The notes: a model not told the origin generated them from the letters alone. A stretch of 64,000 nucleotides of DNA from Neonectria sp. B-13 (GCA_002682825.1 NOKP01000002.1:2511063-2575062); one strand, 5' to 3'; numbered from the stretch's first letter, positions 1 to 12,714 are shown. A program made the numbers and translations.

Positions 1-3000
1 AAAAAAAAAAAGGTGTTCTCTTTCACAGTTGAATGAATAAAGGACAAACATGTGGCCAACATCTGAAACCCCTCCCTGACAATATGTGGTTGATACTAAA
101 AATGTCTGGTTATGCCATGTTGACTTCGAGCACGCGGAACGGTATAGTGAGGAAATTGCGTACAAAACTTGATGTGACTACAGAGCCATTCAGGTATTTA
201 CAAGCCTGCTGGAAGGTCAGTACGACATTTTAGGAGTTATTGCAGGCCACTTGTGGTATAGAAATGCCATTCCTACAAACCATGAATATTTGCTAGCAGA
301 CATCGACCTTGCGTTGTGGATCTGACGGTATCTTCACTTCTCCAAGCAACCGAACTGCACCACATCAATGTTGAACGTCTTCTTAAAACCCGCCCCTCGA
401 CCGTAATCGAGAGCGCATTGCGCCCAGCGGGCGAACTGGTCTATTGCTCGGTCGAGTGATAGGCTCGGAAAAGGACAGCAGATGGCAAGACTTCACGCTT
501 GGAATGATCGAATACAACATGACAGCCCAGGCATAGACGTCCGTAATCCTTTCCTGCATCGGTCAAGTTAGGGAAGCACATAGAAGCCATGCTACCGAAT
601 TCATCTTCCACTAATTTTCCGCGCTCTGGAAGTTTCGATAGACCGCAGCCTGGGGTTCCAAAGCCGCGTCTTGAAAGCGTTTGTACTTCCATAATATTTT
701 GTGTGATGAATCACCCTCACGGATTTCGGGAAAGAACTTCTCCAGGTTCTCAGTCCCGTGTATTTCAAGCGCTATTTCTTTTGCGTACTTCACGCAGACG
801 AGGCGATAGACTCCCCGGCGGGAAAACTCTGGCCGTGTAACTATTTAGTTAGTCCGCCTGAAGAAAGGTCGGGAAGCCATGGACGTTTTACCCATGATAA
901 ATGATGTCACGTCTTACACTATTTAGTTGTCTGTCCGCCGCGCAAATCTTCTTCGGAAGGTGCACGATAACAGCTGATCATGAATGAAACCAATCCGGCG
1001 ATTACCTCCCCGCTGCCTTTCTGGGCATAATACCAGAAGCCGAAAACCCGCGACGTCAGAGTTGCACCATGCATCAACAGCTGAAGAAAAGCCTCCAGCA
1101 TGTGAAGGAAGACGCTGCAATGCAACATGGGCTTGCTTGGAACGGACACGTAATGTCTATCTTAGCTCCGTCTACTTGCAGCTTTGGAGAGTTTCAACGG
1201 GAGAGCCGCTGCTCATCCGCTTTACCGGGCCCGAGAGAGTTCCAGGGCAAAAAGGGTTCTTCTGTCAAGCTCGTGAAAATGCTATCAGTGCTTTGCAAGA
1301 ACTAACTTCCAAAGTACATGGTATCCTGGGGTCACGACATTCGATCCCGCTTCTATGACGAAACTCTAGTAGGTTCAAGGTTCAAACTTACTTTGGACAA
1401 ACGGTCTAGACTCTCTCAATGCAGCCCCCCGTCTCGAAAGTTTGAATTCGCAAATCACCCTAGACGCTTCGAGCGGCTCCGACAAACGAGCGACCCATCA
1501 CAGTCCTCGCAATGCCGGAATGCGCTCCTATAGATTTGTCACAATCACATGCAATGAGTCCTGGATTATTGAATGCATCATCGACCTAAGCACTAACTAA
1601 CGATGCCAAATCGCACCTTAAAGGTGCACATTGAGCGTGTCCCTGCGCCGATTGGGTCCTTAGCATGTGAAGATGATACCCCCTGGTTCCCTTGCAACGT
1701 CGCACTCGAGCATTTGATTACTGATATATTGATGCAGCCCTTCTCGCAACTAGACGTGGTTGAGAGGCTGATCGAGATTGGTGACGGCATGCTTTACAAT
1801 AATCGACTAACACACTGGGCGGTCTTGCACACCTTGATCGCTCACCACAGACTACGCTTCGGTCTGATCAAGCCCTGGATGGGAGCTAGCTGAGCCTCAT
1901 TCTTGTTGTTGGCGTTGCTTGAAATGCTACCAAAAAAGGCAGGGGGTGGTTCGGAGGTGGCTCGGCGAGTCTAGTTGCTTGATCCCGCAACAAGTAACTC
2001 TAGCCCCCCAATTTCCCCCTTGGCCTTGGCCTTGGCTCGTTATCACGGCAGAGCTGGGCCTGGGAGCTCCCTCATACCCCTGGGCGCGTCAAATCGTGGC
2101 TTGCGTCCCGCCTCTGAAAATGAGCGGGCGTTTTGTCGTTTGGCGCAGGGTCCAAAGCTCACCTAGCCCAGATCTTCACCACTCACGAGGCACACGCCCC
2201 GATCCACCAGCAGACAGCATCAGCATCAGGGGGGGCTGTCGGTTCCCTATCAATGGAGGGAGTCCAGCACGATGTCGGCTCGGGAAGAAACGTGTGTCGA
2301 CGATTTGGGGCCCCAGAGGCGGAGAAACTAAGGTGGCGAGCTAGCCCGCCTCTCCTTGGTTCCAGGCCCCAAGGTCGAGATAACAGGTTGCGGCTGGGGC
2401 GTGGACCACGTCGATACGTGGAGCCGCAGAGCCGCTCGCCCGAACGGGCAGATCCCGAATGCGCATTGTGGTCGACTTATGGCCATTTGTCAGGGGATTT
2501 TGCGATGCGGGACGTCTCGGGCGGAGAGCTCTTGGAGTCTAGGCGCGATGGTGAACAAGACATGGCGTGAGAGAGGGACTGAAGATGCGCATCCGACTTC
2601 GGGGGCCACGAACCGGAGCAAGCTTCAGGCAAGTTCGACACCGGTCTAAGAGCATCCGGCTCCATCTTCCCCGGGTTTGCTACACACCCTTCGTTCTCTT
2701 CCCCCAGATATCGATCTCCAGACCGCGGGGTGGCCGCATGGGAGAATCGAGAGCGGGTTAGTGGCAGATCAGTAAACGACGGCTTCGTCGTTCATGTTCA
2801 CAATTTCCCAGCGTGGGAAGTTTGCCCGGTGGCCTCGGTAGCTTCATTCTAGCCTTTCTCGTCGATTGCTCTTCACCATTGTCAGCGCACTTCCCCAGAA
2901 ACAAACAAGCCGCGAAGTTTATCTGGGGCTTGACCAAACCTCTGCCGTGTTTACATGCCGTGAATCTCTCCCCCGCGCAGACGCTCGCCGCGTCTGAAAG

Positions 3001-5038
3001 GACGCCATTGACACATGATACACTTGACTCAAGCTGGGTTGACGTTGTTTTCTCATCGTGCGGCTCAAGCTGCACCTCCGGATCTTAATTTCTGTCACTC
3101 CCCCGCATTCTCACATGCCGGGCAGAGGCAAGGTTTGGGGGGTAGCCTGGAAAAATGGAAAGCCGGCCCGAAAGATCCAGAGATTCTCGGTACCTGAACG
3201 GAGAACCGAAGTGAGAAGCCTCTTCACCGGGACGACCGAAAACTCCGTCAGCTCCGAGCTCTGCAGTTGTCGGCGATCCGATTACGTAGACTCATATGAG
3301 ATCGTCCGTTGACAGGGAATGTGCATGAGCTCGGCAACTGCCTTGGTTGAAGGACCGAGGATGACGATCTGGCGGCGGAAATACGAGATGCCTCGGATGA
3401 ACCAGCCAACTTCGCCGGCGATCAACCTTGCAATTTGCCAAGTTACTTGGATACCTCCGATACCCACTACGTGCCGAGATTCCTTGTCGACGAGAACATT
3501 CAAGATGCATGTGCTCACTGCGTCCGGCCTCGGAATGGGCCAACATAGTCCTTCCTAAAACGTTGACTGCCGTTGACGCGGGTATCTGACCCAAGTGGTA
3601 ACGATACTTCTCAGGTACTACGAGATTCGGCAAAGTTGGTGGCGCCGGGCTTCCTAGTTAATGTAAGGACGGTTCACCAGATCAGAATTGCCGTCCCACG
3701 AATGTATCAGATTGGGGGAGATGCAAATACCATTGCCTTTCAGTATCCTCCATAGATAAAGCAGGCCGGTCAAGGAAGAGCACCTATACACAGGCCGTAG
3801 ATAAAACGTTCACTTATATTCCAACTCTCGACTAACATTCAAAATCATACCTTATCATCCAAGTCTTGTTCTGGAACCTAGGCTTCTAATTGAAGAGTAT
3901 CAGTAGAAAGCTCAAGACAAACAGGAGCAATTGTCGGGGTTGAGAAAAATCTGTATATGGCATCTCAACCGAGACCTTGCTAGTGACCCAGGAGAGATGC
4001 CAGCTCTAACTGTTCAGTCCCCAAGTCAACATTGAGCAACATCGTCACCCGTTGAGGTTTATAATGGCAATGCATGAGCTATGTCTGTTTATATCCACCC
4101 TTGCAGCCGTACTCTACGGAACGGCATTGTCCTCCGTTGGATTGTGTTTGTGGAGAGGATAAAGTTGACAAGGTCTAATCGGATAGGTCTAAGAAACACA
4201 ACGCATGCTACAAGGCAGTCATAAAGCTGAAAGTACCACGTCCTAGTCGTTAAGATCGAACAAGCAAGCCGTTGAGTTCTGCCAATATGTTTTTGCGCAT
4301 CAACTTCAGCTTCACTGAGTGTTGAAACAACCAGAATACGCATGAGATTCAACAGAGCAGAGCTGAAAGATACAGCACTATCATGAGAGTTTGTTTGTTT
4401 TCATGCACTGATAAGTTGTCCAATGCAGAATTGCCTGCCAAACCCTACCTAGGCGGTAGTGGTGCGGCGCTGTCCTCGAAATACAAAAACATAAGTTGTC
4501 TTGATATGACCGCGTCCAAATATTGGTTCGGAAGTGGTTTTGAGGTAGCGAAACTCCGTTGGCAAAATAGAGTCTCGCAAGTTGATACGTTTACAGCCGA
4601 GGGATTATTCCAGGCCCAGAGACAACGCGTATTGGGTCGTGGACAGCGAAGAACGACAGGTTTAAGTTCAATACGAAAACTTGGCATGGCTCTTTCGTCT
4701 AGCAAGCGTACAACTTGTCTGGGCTAACATCGTTTGCGTCAGGCCTCATAGATCAGAGGTCTACATCCCACAAAATTTTGAGACAGGTCACAACCATATC
4801 ATAGTTCCGAGCAAGTATAAGCTAAAGAAACCAGCATCAGCTTAATAGTACAGATGAGTAGACACTAGCCTCCCATATCCCTAGTCATTGCAGTGAGAGT
4901 ATTGTACACGCGACAAGAAACCCTTGCCTGCCCCGCAAACATCATCATAGACATACCAACCTCGTTCGAAACAGTTGTACATGGGGGCATCCTTCGTAAT
5001 CGAGCGTTTCCAGCATAGCCACCGAGTACATATGGCGA
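1..5038. other. gene-free or unresolved region
   Basis: About 5 kb at the left edge in which no reading frame looks like a real gene. Open frames are all short (under about 160 codons), overlap on both strands and show no family motif. Base composition is mixed rather than strongly AT-rich, so it does not look like a heavily RIP-mutated repeat. The first eleven bases are an A run. Species-specific short genes or non-coding transcripts cannot be excluded from sequence alone. Confidence 0.5.
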
Positions 5039-5887
5039 TCAACCCCATTTAACGCCAAAGAAACTGAGCTTCTTTCCCGAGCTTGAGGAAGCAGTCGCGT
5101 CGTTCTCCAGGTAGATTCTTTCATGGCCCTTAACGTCAAGGAACAGGTACTTGTAAAGGTACTCGTCCTGCCCCCGATGCTTTACCATGTGTAGCTGGGC
5201 AACTCCCGTTTCGCTTGGCCCCTCGACCTGGATTGGTTAATATAGGCAATGCTCGCTGTGGGGCATGTGAACTTACATAAAAGTGCATCATCAAATGATG
5301 GTGTCCTTGGGCGTCGGTTTTCTCCGTAGACCTATGACCGTCAGCATATGACCGTGCAACATGTGAACCAATCTTCTTACGCAACGGGGCGTGCTCTCCT
5401 CCACTTATTGAATGTTTCGTCTCCATGGGCCGTGATCTTTCTTGAGTCGCCGAGTAACTCTACACATCGAGGGTCGTCCTTGATCTTGTCCACCGCGCGG
5501 TTGAACTGGGATATCTTGCTATCGGGGGAAAATACGTCCGTCCACATGAAGTAACTAACACCACCCTGCACATGTTAGACCCGTTGTTTGTCAATGCGCC
5601 GACAAACATACCGTGAGCACAAGGCCAACGAGAATCATGCCAAAGTTGAAGCTCTGCTGGGTGGCCCGGGCAGCCTTCTCGCCGGCAGAGAGCTCATTCC
5701 ACGGCACGAAGCCATCATCATTGAACGGGGTGACAGTTTTGGTTCGGCGCTTCGGGCCTTTCGGCGCAGCTCCCAAGCTGTTCAGGGTGGAATAGAGCCG
5801 TGGGATGGGGAGGGATCGGAGGGTCGGAGGGACGCCTAGGAAGGCGGTCGGACGGGCGGCGAGCAGAGAATTGGTCGGCTTCATCAT
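5039..5887 (-). CDS. TIM21: mitochondrial import inner membrane translocase subunit Tim21
   Basis: Four exons join cleanly on the minus strand: 5887-5612, 5565-5381, 5331-5277 and 5227-5039, giving 234 codons. Introns of 46, 49 and 49 bp carry GT-AG ends. The product has an N-terminal presequence rich in R, S, T and A, a single membrane segment around residues 80-98 (FNFGMILVGLVLTGGVSYFM) and an intermembrane-space domain with the family stretch ELLGDSRKITAHG and the ending SFFGVKWG. Tim21 links the TOM complex to TIM23 at the mitochondrial inner membrane and helps couple import to respiratory complexes (family knowledge). The start at 5887 is the first of two adjacent ATGs; an open frame continues upstream to 6055 but has no presequence-like start. 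It is divergent from GLO3, with 387 bp between the two start codons. Confidence 0.9.
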
Positions 5888-6274
5888 GGCGGTTTCGCGA
5901 CAGCCATTGTCCCAGGATCGAAGTCCTGACAATAACAGTGATTCTCGAGTTCGGCAGCGAATACTGGCTAATATGGTGTTGTCGGCATGGAGCTCTTGAG
6001 GGTCGCCATGTCTTGCGTCCACACCGCCTTTGGCAGAATCCGACGTGGGGAACAACTGTCATCCAAAAGGGGATAGCGCGCTTTGATATGCCACTTTACC
6101 AAACCCGCCCTTGATGACCGACTCCTGAACATCCCGACACCCAACTCAACCCCAGCCCCACGAACTGTCCTCAACGCGTCGCCAAGGAGAGCCGCAGTGT
6201 CTCCCCGCAGCAAGAGCCCACTCCGTTACATCCCGTCCGTCAACACATTGCCTCCGGCGTCATCCAGTGCCAAG
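5888..6274. promoter_or_regulatory. divergent promoter between TIM21 and GLO3
   Basis: 387 bp separate two start codons facing away from each other, so this stretch must hold both promoters and both 5' leaders. No convincing TATA box was seen. An ATG at 6083 lies in frame with GLO3 with no stop before 6275, so a 64-residue N-terminal extension is formally possible, but ArfGAP conservation begins at 6275. Confidence 0.6.
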
Positions 6275-7934
6275 ATGAGCGCCCTCGCGACGAAGCAGCA
6301 GTCGCTGAAGATCTTCGAGAAGCTGAAGACGAAGCAAGCGAACAAGGTACGCAAGCGCCACGTTTCGTGTTTGGCGCATTTGGCCATGGAATGGCGCTGA
6401 CTGACTCCTGTCGTTCTTCCTCTAGACCTGCTTCGACTGCGGACAGAACAACCCAACCTGGACTTCCGTGCCTTTCGGTATCTACCTCTGCTTGGATTGC
6501 TCTTCCAATCATAGGAACCTTGGTGTCCACATCTCCTTTGTGCGATCAACGAACCTCGACCGTACGTGACCCGCGCCGCCTTGTCGCCACTTGCAGAACT
6601 AACCCGGTTGCGCAGAGTGGCAATGGGACCAGCTTCGAGTGATGAAGGTGGGTGGCAATGAGTCTGCCACCAAGTTCTTCCAGCAGAACGGCGGTACCGC
6701 TGCCCTGAACAGCAAGGACTCCAAGACCAAGTACCAGTCCAACGCCGCCACCAAGTACAAGGACGAGCTCAAGCGACGCGCTGCACGGGACGCCCAGGAG
6801 TACGTATTGCATTGCGGAACCCTGAACTTGAACTGACAGGTATATAGTTACCCCGGCGAGGTCGTGATTGACGGTCTCGATGATGGCGCCGCAACACCTG
6901 CTGGCGAGCCCGACGACGACTTCTTCTCTTCGTGGGACAAGCCTTCGATCAAGAAGCCAACCCCTCCCGTTTCCCGAACCGGTACCCCGCCTGTCATTGG
7001 TCGAACGCCCTCTCCCTTCCTTCACGCAGGAAATGGCAAGGATATCGCTCGTACCTCGTCGCCTCTCGCTCGCACCGCTTCAGGGGAGACGAAGCCCCCC
7101 GCAAGCCGCATTACAACTTCGGCCGCCCTGCGCAAGTCCGCTACCGGCCCTCGCAAGGCCAACGTTCTTGGGGCCAAGAAGACTACCAAGCTGGGCGTCA
7201 AGAAGGTTACAGGGGATCTAATCGATTTCGACGAGGCTGAAAGGAAGGCCAAGGAGGAGGCAGACCGCATCGCAAAGCTTGGCTACGACCCTGAGACCGA
7301 TAACCAGACGGCCAAGGACAGCAGTGCTGGAACCGCGGCCACTATCATCTCGCCGACTCCCGTCGCTCCCAACCGGGGCAACTTGTCCTCGCACAGTCGC
7401 CAGAAGTCTGATGCGGAAGTGGAACGATTAGGCATGGGCGTTACTCGGTTGGGTTTTGGACAAATAGGTGGCAACAAGGCTGCAGCCGCGCCGAAGAGGA
7501 ATGCTGGTGGATTCGGTTCCGTTGGACCTGTCAAGGCTTCTGAGGGTAATGACCTCCATGTGCTGTTGATCGACTGGCGTGCTAATTTCTACACAGATGA
7601 CTCGCAGAACTACGCCCGAAGCAAATTCGGCACCCAGAAGGGTATCTCTTCGGATGAGTTCTTCGGCAAGGGCGCGTTCGATCCCAACGCCCAGGCCGAG
7701 GCCAAGAACCGACTTCAAGGATTCGAAGGTGCCTCTGCCATCTCATCGAACGCCTACTTCGGTCGGGCAGAGGAGGAGCCCGAGGACGACTACGGTGACC
7801 TTGAGTCCGCGGCCAAGGACTTTGTTCGCAAGTTTGGCATCACGGCCGCGGACGATCTCGACAACCTGACGGACGCGCTGGGCGAGGGTGCCACGCGGCT
7901 TCAGGGGGCCATCCGATCCTATCTTGGAAACTGA
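6275..7934 (+). CDS. GLO3: ADP-ribosylation factor GTPase-activating protein, Glo3 type
   Basis: Exons 6275-6346, 6426-6561, 6616-6799, 6848-7545 and 7597-7934 give 475 residues. Residues 26-49 form the ArfGAP zinc finger, C-x2-C-x16-C-x2-C, followed by the arginine-finger segment [13 protein letters not shown] with R54. The middle is Ser/Pro-rich and disordered. Near the C terminus are Glo3-motif repeats of the ISS-x3-FG kind ([22 protein letters not shown]). Glo3 stimulates GTP hydrolysis on Arf1 in COPI retrograde transport at the Golgi and binds coatomer (family knowledge). The fourth intron (7546-7596) is exactly 51 nt and has no stop, so its retention would add 17 residues rather than break the protein. 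The next gene is convergent. Confidence 0.93.
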
Positions 7935-8335
7935 GCGGGCTCAACGCCGGCAGAGGAACGGCGAAGTAAGACTGCGCCAGGCCCCAGGAGCGAAATGTCG
8001 TAATGGGGAAGACGGCGGGAGAGGCATGCACCCGGAAAAATCTTGGGCGGGTTACCAGAGCCCCTGATGCATATACCCTCGGCATGAAATATGGGGCGGG
8101 ATGCATTTGGGTGCTGGCGTACATGTGATGTCAAAGTTGGCTGCGTTGGTTAGTATGAAACATAGATATGAATTTTCCTTTTGCACTTTGACGACAGAAT
8201 GTTCACGAAGTGCGCGGTGGAGGAAGAAAGAAGAACGGAAGTGAGAGACGAATGTCATGTGTTATTTAGTATATCATGCTCGCCCTAGTGGTACGTAAAA
8301 TGCAACAATGCTCATAGTCTACAGGTATTTCAAGG

Positions 8336-8383
<48 letters not shown>

Positions 8384-8418
8384 TGATCTGGTCTGGTCTA
8401 GTCTGGTGTTTGGTTCTT
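7935..8418. other. convergent 3' intergenic space with hexamer repeat
   Basis: 484 bp between the stop of GLO3 and the stop of the nitronate monooxygenase. It should hold both 3' UTRs and poly(A) sites. The only structure seen is the GGCTCA tandem repeat listed separately. Confidence 0.6.
8337..8383. repeat. GGCTCA hexamer minisatellite
   Basis: Nearly eight perfect tandem copies of GGCTCA lie 35 bp past the stop codon of the minus-strand nitronate monooxygenase, probably inside its 3' UTR. The purity of the array suggests recent slippage. Confidence 0.95.
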
Positions 8419-9638
8419 CTACAGCTTGGCAATCATCTTGTTGCCCGTCTGCAGCCAGGTGACGGCGTCGTTTACGAACTCGTCGACGACGGCCTTGGCG
8501 GACTTTTGCTCGTTGACGACGGCGGCGCACTTGCCCATAAGGAAGGGGCGGAACTTGTCGAGGGCGTCCTCGTCGTCGTCGTCGCTGCTCGACTCCATGA
8601 TCTTGTCGAGGTCGGCCTCGTAGGGGATGGTGCCCTTGGCGGTGAGCTCCTTGATCTCGGCCTGCCGGTTGACCTCCCAGTCGTTGATGTACTCGTTGTT
8701 GCGGACGCGCATGGGGCGGCCGGTGAAGATGATGGTCTTGATGTTATCGTCGTGGCCGGCGGTCCGGACGGCGTCCTTGTGGGCCTTGGGGGCGCCGGCC
8801 TCGTCGGTGAGGATGAAGCGGGTGCCGACCCAGACGGCGTCGGCGCCCATCATGAGGGCGGCGGCGAGCAGCTGGCCGTTGTGGATGCCGCCGGCGGCGA
8901 CGACCTGGACGGGCTTGCCGGTCAGGGGCGACTTGTGCTTCTTGCAGATCTCGACAACGGCCGGGATGAGGACGGTGGTGGGGATGTCTCCGGTGTGACC
9001 ACCGCCCTCGCCGCCCTGAGCACAGATGATGTCGACGCCGAGCTCGAGGCACTTCTTGAGGTGCTTAACGTGGCCGATCATATTCATGTAGACGATGCCG
9101 TGGGCGTGGAGCTTGTCGACGACGGCCTTTGTGGGGACGCCGACGGCGGAGACGAAGAGGGCGACCTTTTCCTCGATGATGATGTCGACGAGCTCATTGA
9201 GCTTTCCCTTTGTGTAGTCGTAGCTGGGGTGTATGTGTTAGCCGGTTTGCGCTTCACCGAGATGTGGCTGTGCAGGGACATATACGTACTTGGTCTTGCG
9301 AGCGCTGCCGCCGACCTGGGGCAGCAGCAGGTCGACGCCAAAGGGGGTGTTCTTGTCGACGAGATGGCTCTTGAGCTCGGCGATCTGGTCGCGGAGCATC
9401 TCGGGGGTGTAGCCAACGCCACCGATGACGCCGAGACCGCCGGCGTTAGAGACGGCGGCGGCGAGCTTGGGGCCAGCGGCGACGTTCATGCCGGCGAGCA
9501 GCACGGGGTGCTTGATCTTGAACAAGTCGGTGGTGGGGGTACGGAGTTTCTCTGGGAACGGCCAGGGAGAGTTAGCGATTGCTTCGCGACGGGGGCATCT
9601 TTGGAGGGCGGTGATGGTGACGTACGTGCGGAAGCCAT
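8419..9638 (-). CDS. nitronate monooxygenase (2-nitropropane dioxygenase family)
   Basis: Exons 9638-9626 (13 nt), 9551-9290 and 9223-8419 give 359 residues; the introns are 74 and 66 bp. The protein is an FMN-binding TIM barrel. LLAGMNVAAGPKLAAAVSNAGGLGVI (about residues 22-47) is the N-terminal barrel motif. QGGEGGGHTGD, with the catalytic-type His at 168, and AGGIHNGQLLAAALMMGADAVWVGTRF, the phosphate-binding part, follow. Members oxidise alkyl nitronates (for example propionate-3-nitronate) to carbonyl compounds and nitrite (family knowledge). No peroxisomal or secretion signal is evident. An acidic run (SSSDDDDEDALDKF) near residue 310 is an insertion-like loop. The tiny first exon is supported by the frame and by the ATG followed by a strong GTACGT donor. 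Confidence 0.9.
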
Positions 9639-10739
9639 GATGATGACGGGGGGGCTTTTTCGACTGAGGGAATGCGACGGGATGGGATGGAACAGGAGCT
9701 GCGCGACTGCGGGTTTGAAGCGATTACAGGCGGAAAGATGTAGAGAAGCGAAGATGCTTGAGGAGTTTCTTTGGGAGCAAGAGTGAGAAAGCAGAGAGAA
9801 GAAAAAAAGGGAAAAACGGCAAGTGGAGGGCTATAAGAACGAAGCACCATCAGCTGAGTCCGAGGGCCACGGTTTGGAGACGGAGGAGCAAGTTACATTG
9901 GAGAGGAACCACATGCCGAGGCACGGAGCTGTCACGCAGATGTGGAGGTGGGAGACGGTTGCCGTAATTGGCTTAGCGCGCCGCGGTTTGGGGGAATGGG
10001 TCATGTGGGGGGGCGCAAAGAACCTGGGGAAAGATGCCGAGGGACAATGGAGAGCGACCAATTTTCTCTGGCCTCGTCCGGTTTGCACGGGGACGACCAA
10101 TGAGCAGAGACGGTCATCTTGTTCTCCATCTTGCTCAGCAGTCAGACTTATACCCGACAGGCCGATTCCCCGCTGACACGGCTGACCAGCCTGGGTCAGT
10201 TTACGCTGCGCTCCGTAGACCAGACTTGTGGCATGTTTGCTGCTGACTGGAGTTGACTGACTGACATGTGCTTCTCGCCGTCGACGGTCGACATGGCGGC
10301 GCCCACAAAGTGTCAGACTAAAACTTACCCACATCCTACCGGTCGGTATGCCAGTCATTGATTGCCTAGGCCCCAGCTAGTGAACAGCGGCCTCGTGACC
10401 CCGAACGGCTTCTCCAGAGGCGAATCTCACTCTCATGCGTCAAACCCCCGTCATGGAATCATGAACATACAACCACATATTTACCTTGTAAGTATATCCG
10501 GCATTAGCTACCAACTAACTAGTAGCTCCTCACCACACGGCTGGCAAGAAGCGTGCTCCAAACCGCTGCCCACACGCAATGACGACCCCTCCGCGCTTTC
10601 CAACCCGTGCTACACACACCCCACTCGTCGCTGCATCGCAAATTTTCTGCCGGGCCAGTCGCCCATCGCGGCATCGTTGACTATCAAACCTCGCTGGGCT
10701 CCGCCATAGAGCGCAGCATATAGCAGTAGCAAAGAGGCC
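9639..10739. promoter_or_regulatory. divergent intergenic region, nitronate monooxygenase / folate gene
   Basis: 1.1 kb between two divergent start codons. The first 100 bp next to the nitronate monooxygenase are purine-rich on the plus strand. No gene was recognised and no convincing core promoter element was seen. Confidence 0.5.
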
Positions 10740-12435
10740 ATGATGATGAAGCACTCGTTATCGCCTCGGCCCGTAGTCCGGAGCCTGAGGCCCCGCCGCA
10801 ATGCCGGCGCTCGCCCGTCGCGGCCCTTTTCCTCCTCCGCCACATCGCCGGCGTCGCAACCACGCCGGATGCCCTCCTCCGCCTCCGCCGGCCGCCCCCG
10901 TCTCCACGTCCGGAACGCCGTGCCCGGGCTGAGCCACTCCGCCTGCGGCTGTGCGGGCGGCGCCAGCGCAGCCAAGCCCCGCAAGAAGACGGCGTACATC
11001 GCCCTCGGGAGCAACCTCGGCGACCGCGTCGCCGAGATCGAGCGCGCCTGCAACGAGATGGACCGCCGCGGCATCAAGGTCAAGCGCACGAGCAGCCTGT
11101 GGGAGACGGAGCCCATGTACGTCAAGGACCAGGACCGCTTCGTCAATGGCGCCTGCGAGGTACGTGCCCGGTTCAATGGGAAAGACTCCCTTCTGACTCG
11201 GTGTCGCAGGTCGAGACTGAGCTGGAGCCCCTGGCTCTGCTCGATGAGCTCCAGGCCATTGAGCGAGAGATGGGACGCAAGAAAATCATCGACAAGGGCC
11301 CGCGCAACATTGACCTGGATATCCTCCTCTACGGCAATGAGAAAGTGAGCCACGAGCGGCTGACGGTGCCGCACGCTGCTGTGCTGGAGAGGGAGTTTGT
11401 CCTGAGACCCTTGGCCGAGTATGCGATCCTGTTCCTCAACGATAGACACGTTCACTCCTAATAGCCCGCAGACTCATGCCAGCCAAGTCTCTCGACCCTT
11501 CAAAGCCCTGGAAGCTCATCCAGGACTACCTCAACGAGCTGCCCCCCGGCGAGCCAATGTCCTCGATGACTCCAATGTCCGCCACGTCGAGCCCCCTGAC
11601 GGCACTGGCAAGCAACAGGAAGACGCACGTCATGGGCATCCTCAACGTGACGCCGGACTCCTTCTCCGACGGCGGAGTCCACGCGCCGGAGAACCTCGCC
11701 GAGACCATCCTCGCCATGGTCCGGAGCGGCACCTCCATCATTGACGTCGGCGGCCAGTCCACCGCCCCGGGCCGCGAACAGGTCTCCGCCGACGAGGAAG
11801 CAGCCCGCGTCGTCCCGGCCGTCCAGCTCATCCGGTCCATCCCGGAGGCCCGCGACGTCGTCGTCAGCGTCGACACGTACCGCGCCTCGGTCGCCGAGCA
11901 GGGCGTCGCCAGCGGTGCCGACATGATCAACGACGTCTCGGCCGGGCTGCTCGACGCCGACATGCTCCCGACGGTGGCCCGTCTGCAGAAGACCATCTGC
12001 ATGATGCACATGCGCGGCACACCCGAGACCATGTCCGAGCTGACGTCGTATCCGGACGGCCTGGTGCCCACCGTCGCCTCGGAGCTGCTCGCCCGGGTCG
12101 CCGCCGCCGAGGCCGCGGGCATCCGGCGGTGGCGCATCGTGCTGGACCCGGGCATCGGCTTCGCCAAGACGGGCACGCAGAACCTGGAGCTCCTGCGGCG
12201 CCTGGAAGAGCTGCGGTACTGGCCGGGGCTGGAGGCTCTGCCGTGGCTGGTCGGGTCCAGCCGCAAGGCCTTCGTCGGCCGGATCACCGGGGTCGCGGAG
12301 CCGGCGCGGCGGACGTGGGGCACGGCGGCGACGGTCGCGGCGGCGGTGCAGGGTGGCGCCGACGTGGTGCGCGTGCACGACACGGCGGAGATGGCCGTGG
12401 TGGCCAAGATGGCGGATGCTATCTGGAGGGTGTGA
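10740..12435 (+). CDS. FOL1: folate biosynthesis bifunctional enzyme: HPPK - dihydropteroate synthase
   Basis: Exons 10740-11159, 11210-11418 and 11472-12435 give 530 residues. Residues 1-80 are Arg/Ser/Ala-rich with few acids, resembling a mitochondrial presequence. Residues about 84-210 are 6-hydroxymethyl-7,8-dihydropterin pyrophosphokinase (TAYIALGSNLGDR, then GPRNIDLDILLYG and VPHAAVLEREFVLRPLAE). Residues about 262-528 are dihydropteroate synthase (MGILNVTPDSFSDGG, SIIDVGGQST, SVDTYR, ARVHD-like end RVHDTAEM). The second intron (11419-11471) falls at the linker between domains. The dihydroneopterin aldolase domain that begins yeast Fol1 is absent. Dihydropteroate synthase is the sulfonamide target (family knowledge). 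Three consecutive ATGs at 10740, 10743 and 10746 make the exact start uncertain by two residues. Confidence 0.92.
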
Positions 12436-12714
12436 CGGATGCTGGGAGGCAGACTACGGATAGAAATTGGGGGCCAGAAGCCGGATGCCTCTCTACCCCG
12501 GCCGATGTAGCACGAGATGTGCAGGAGGGCCCGTACTTCGTAGTCTACTTCGTATAAACCAGACCTTTCGGATAGACCCAACTGCGTCCTCGCTCTCCTC
12601 AACGACCGTCCTCGCGACCGGGTCAGGCCACCATTCCTGCAACCCGGCGCAGGCTGCCCGCATGCCCAACATCCAACCTCGGCGACCAATCTCTTTCCCT
12701 CTCCTTCTCTGTCA

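Noticed and set aside
1..5038. RIP-degraded transposon
   Set aside because: No strong AT bias, no terminal repeats, and no reverse-transcriptase or transposase motif in any frame.
8308..9786. 492-codon plus-strand open frame
   Set aside because: It lies antisense to the nitronate monooxygenase, runs through both of its introns, and encodes a low-complexity Gly/Asp/Val-rich sequence. It is a mirror of GC-biased codons, not a gene.
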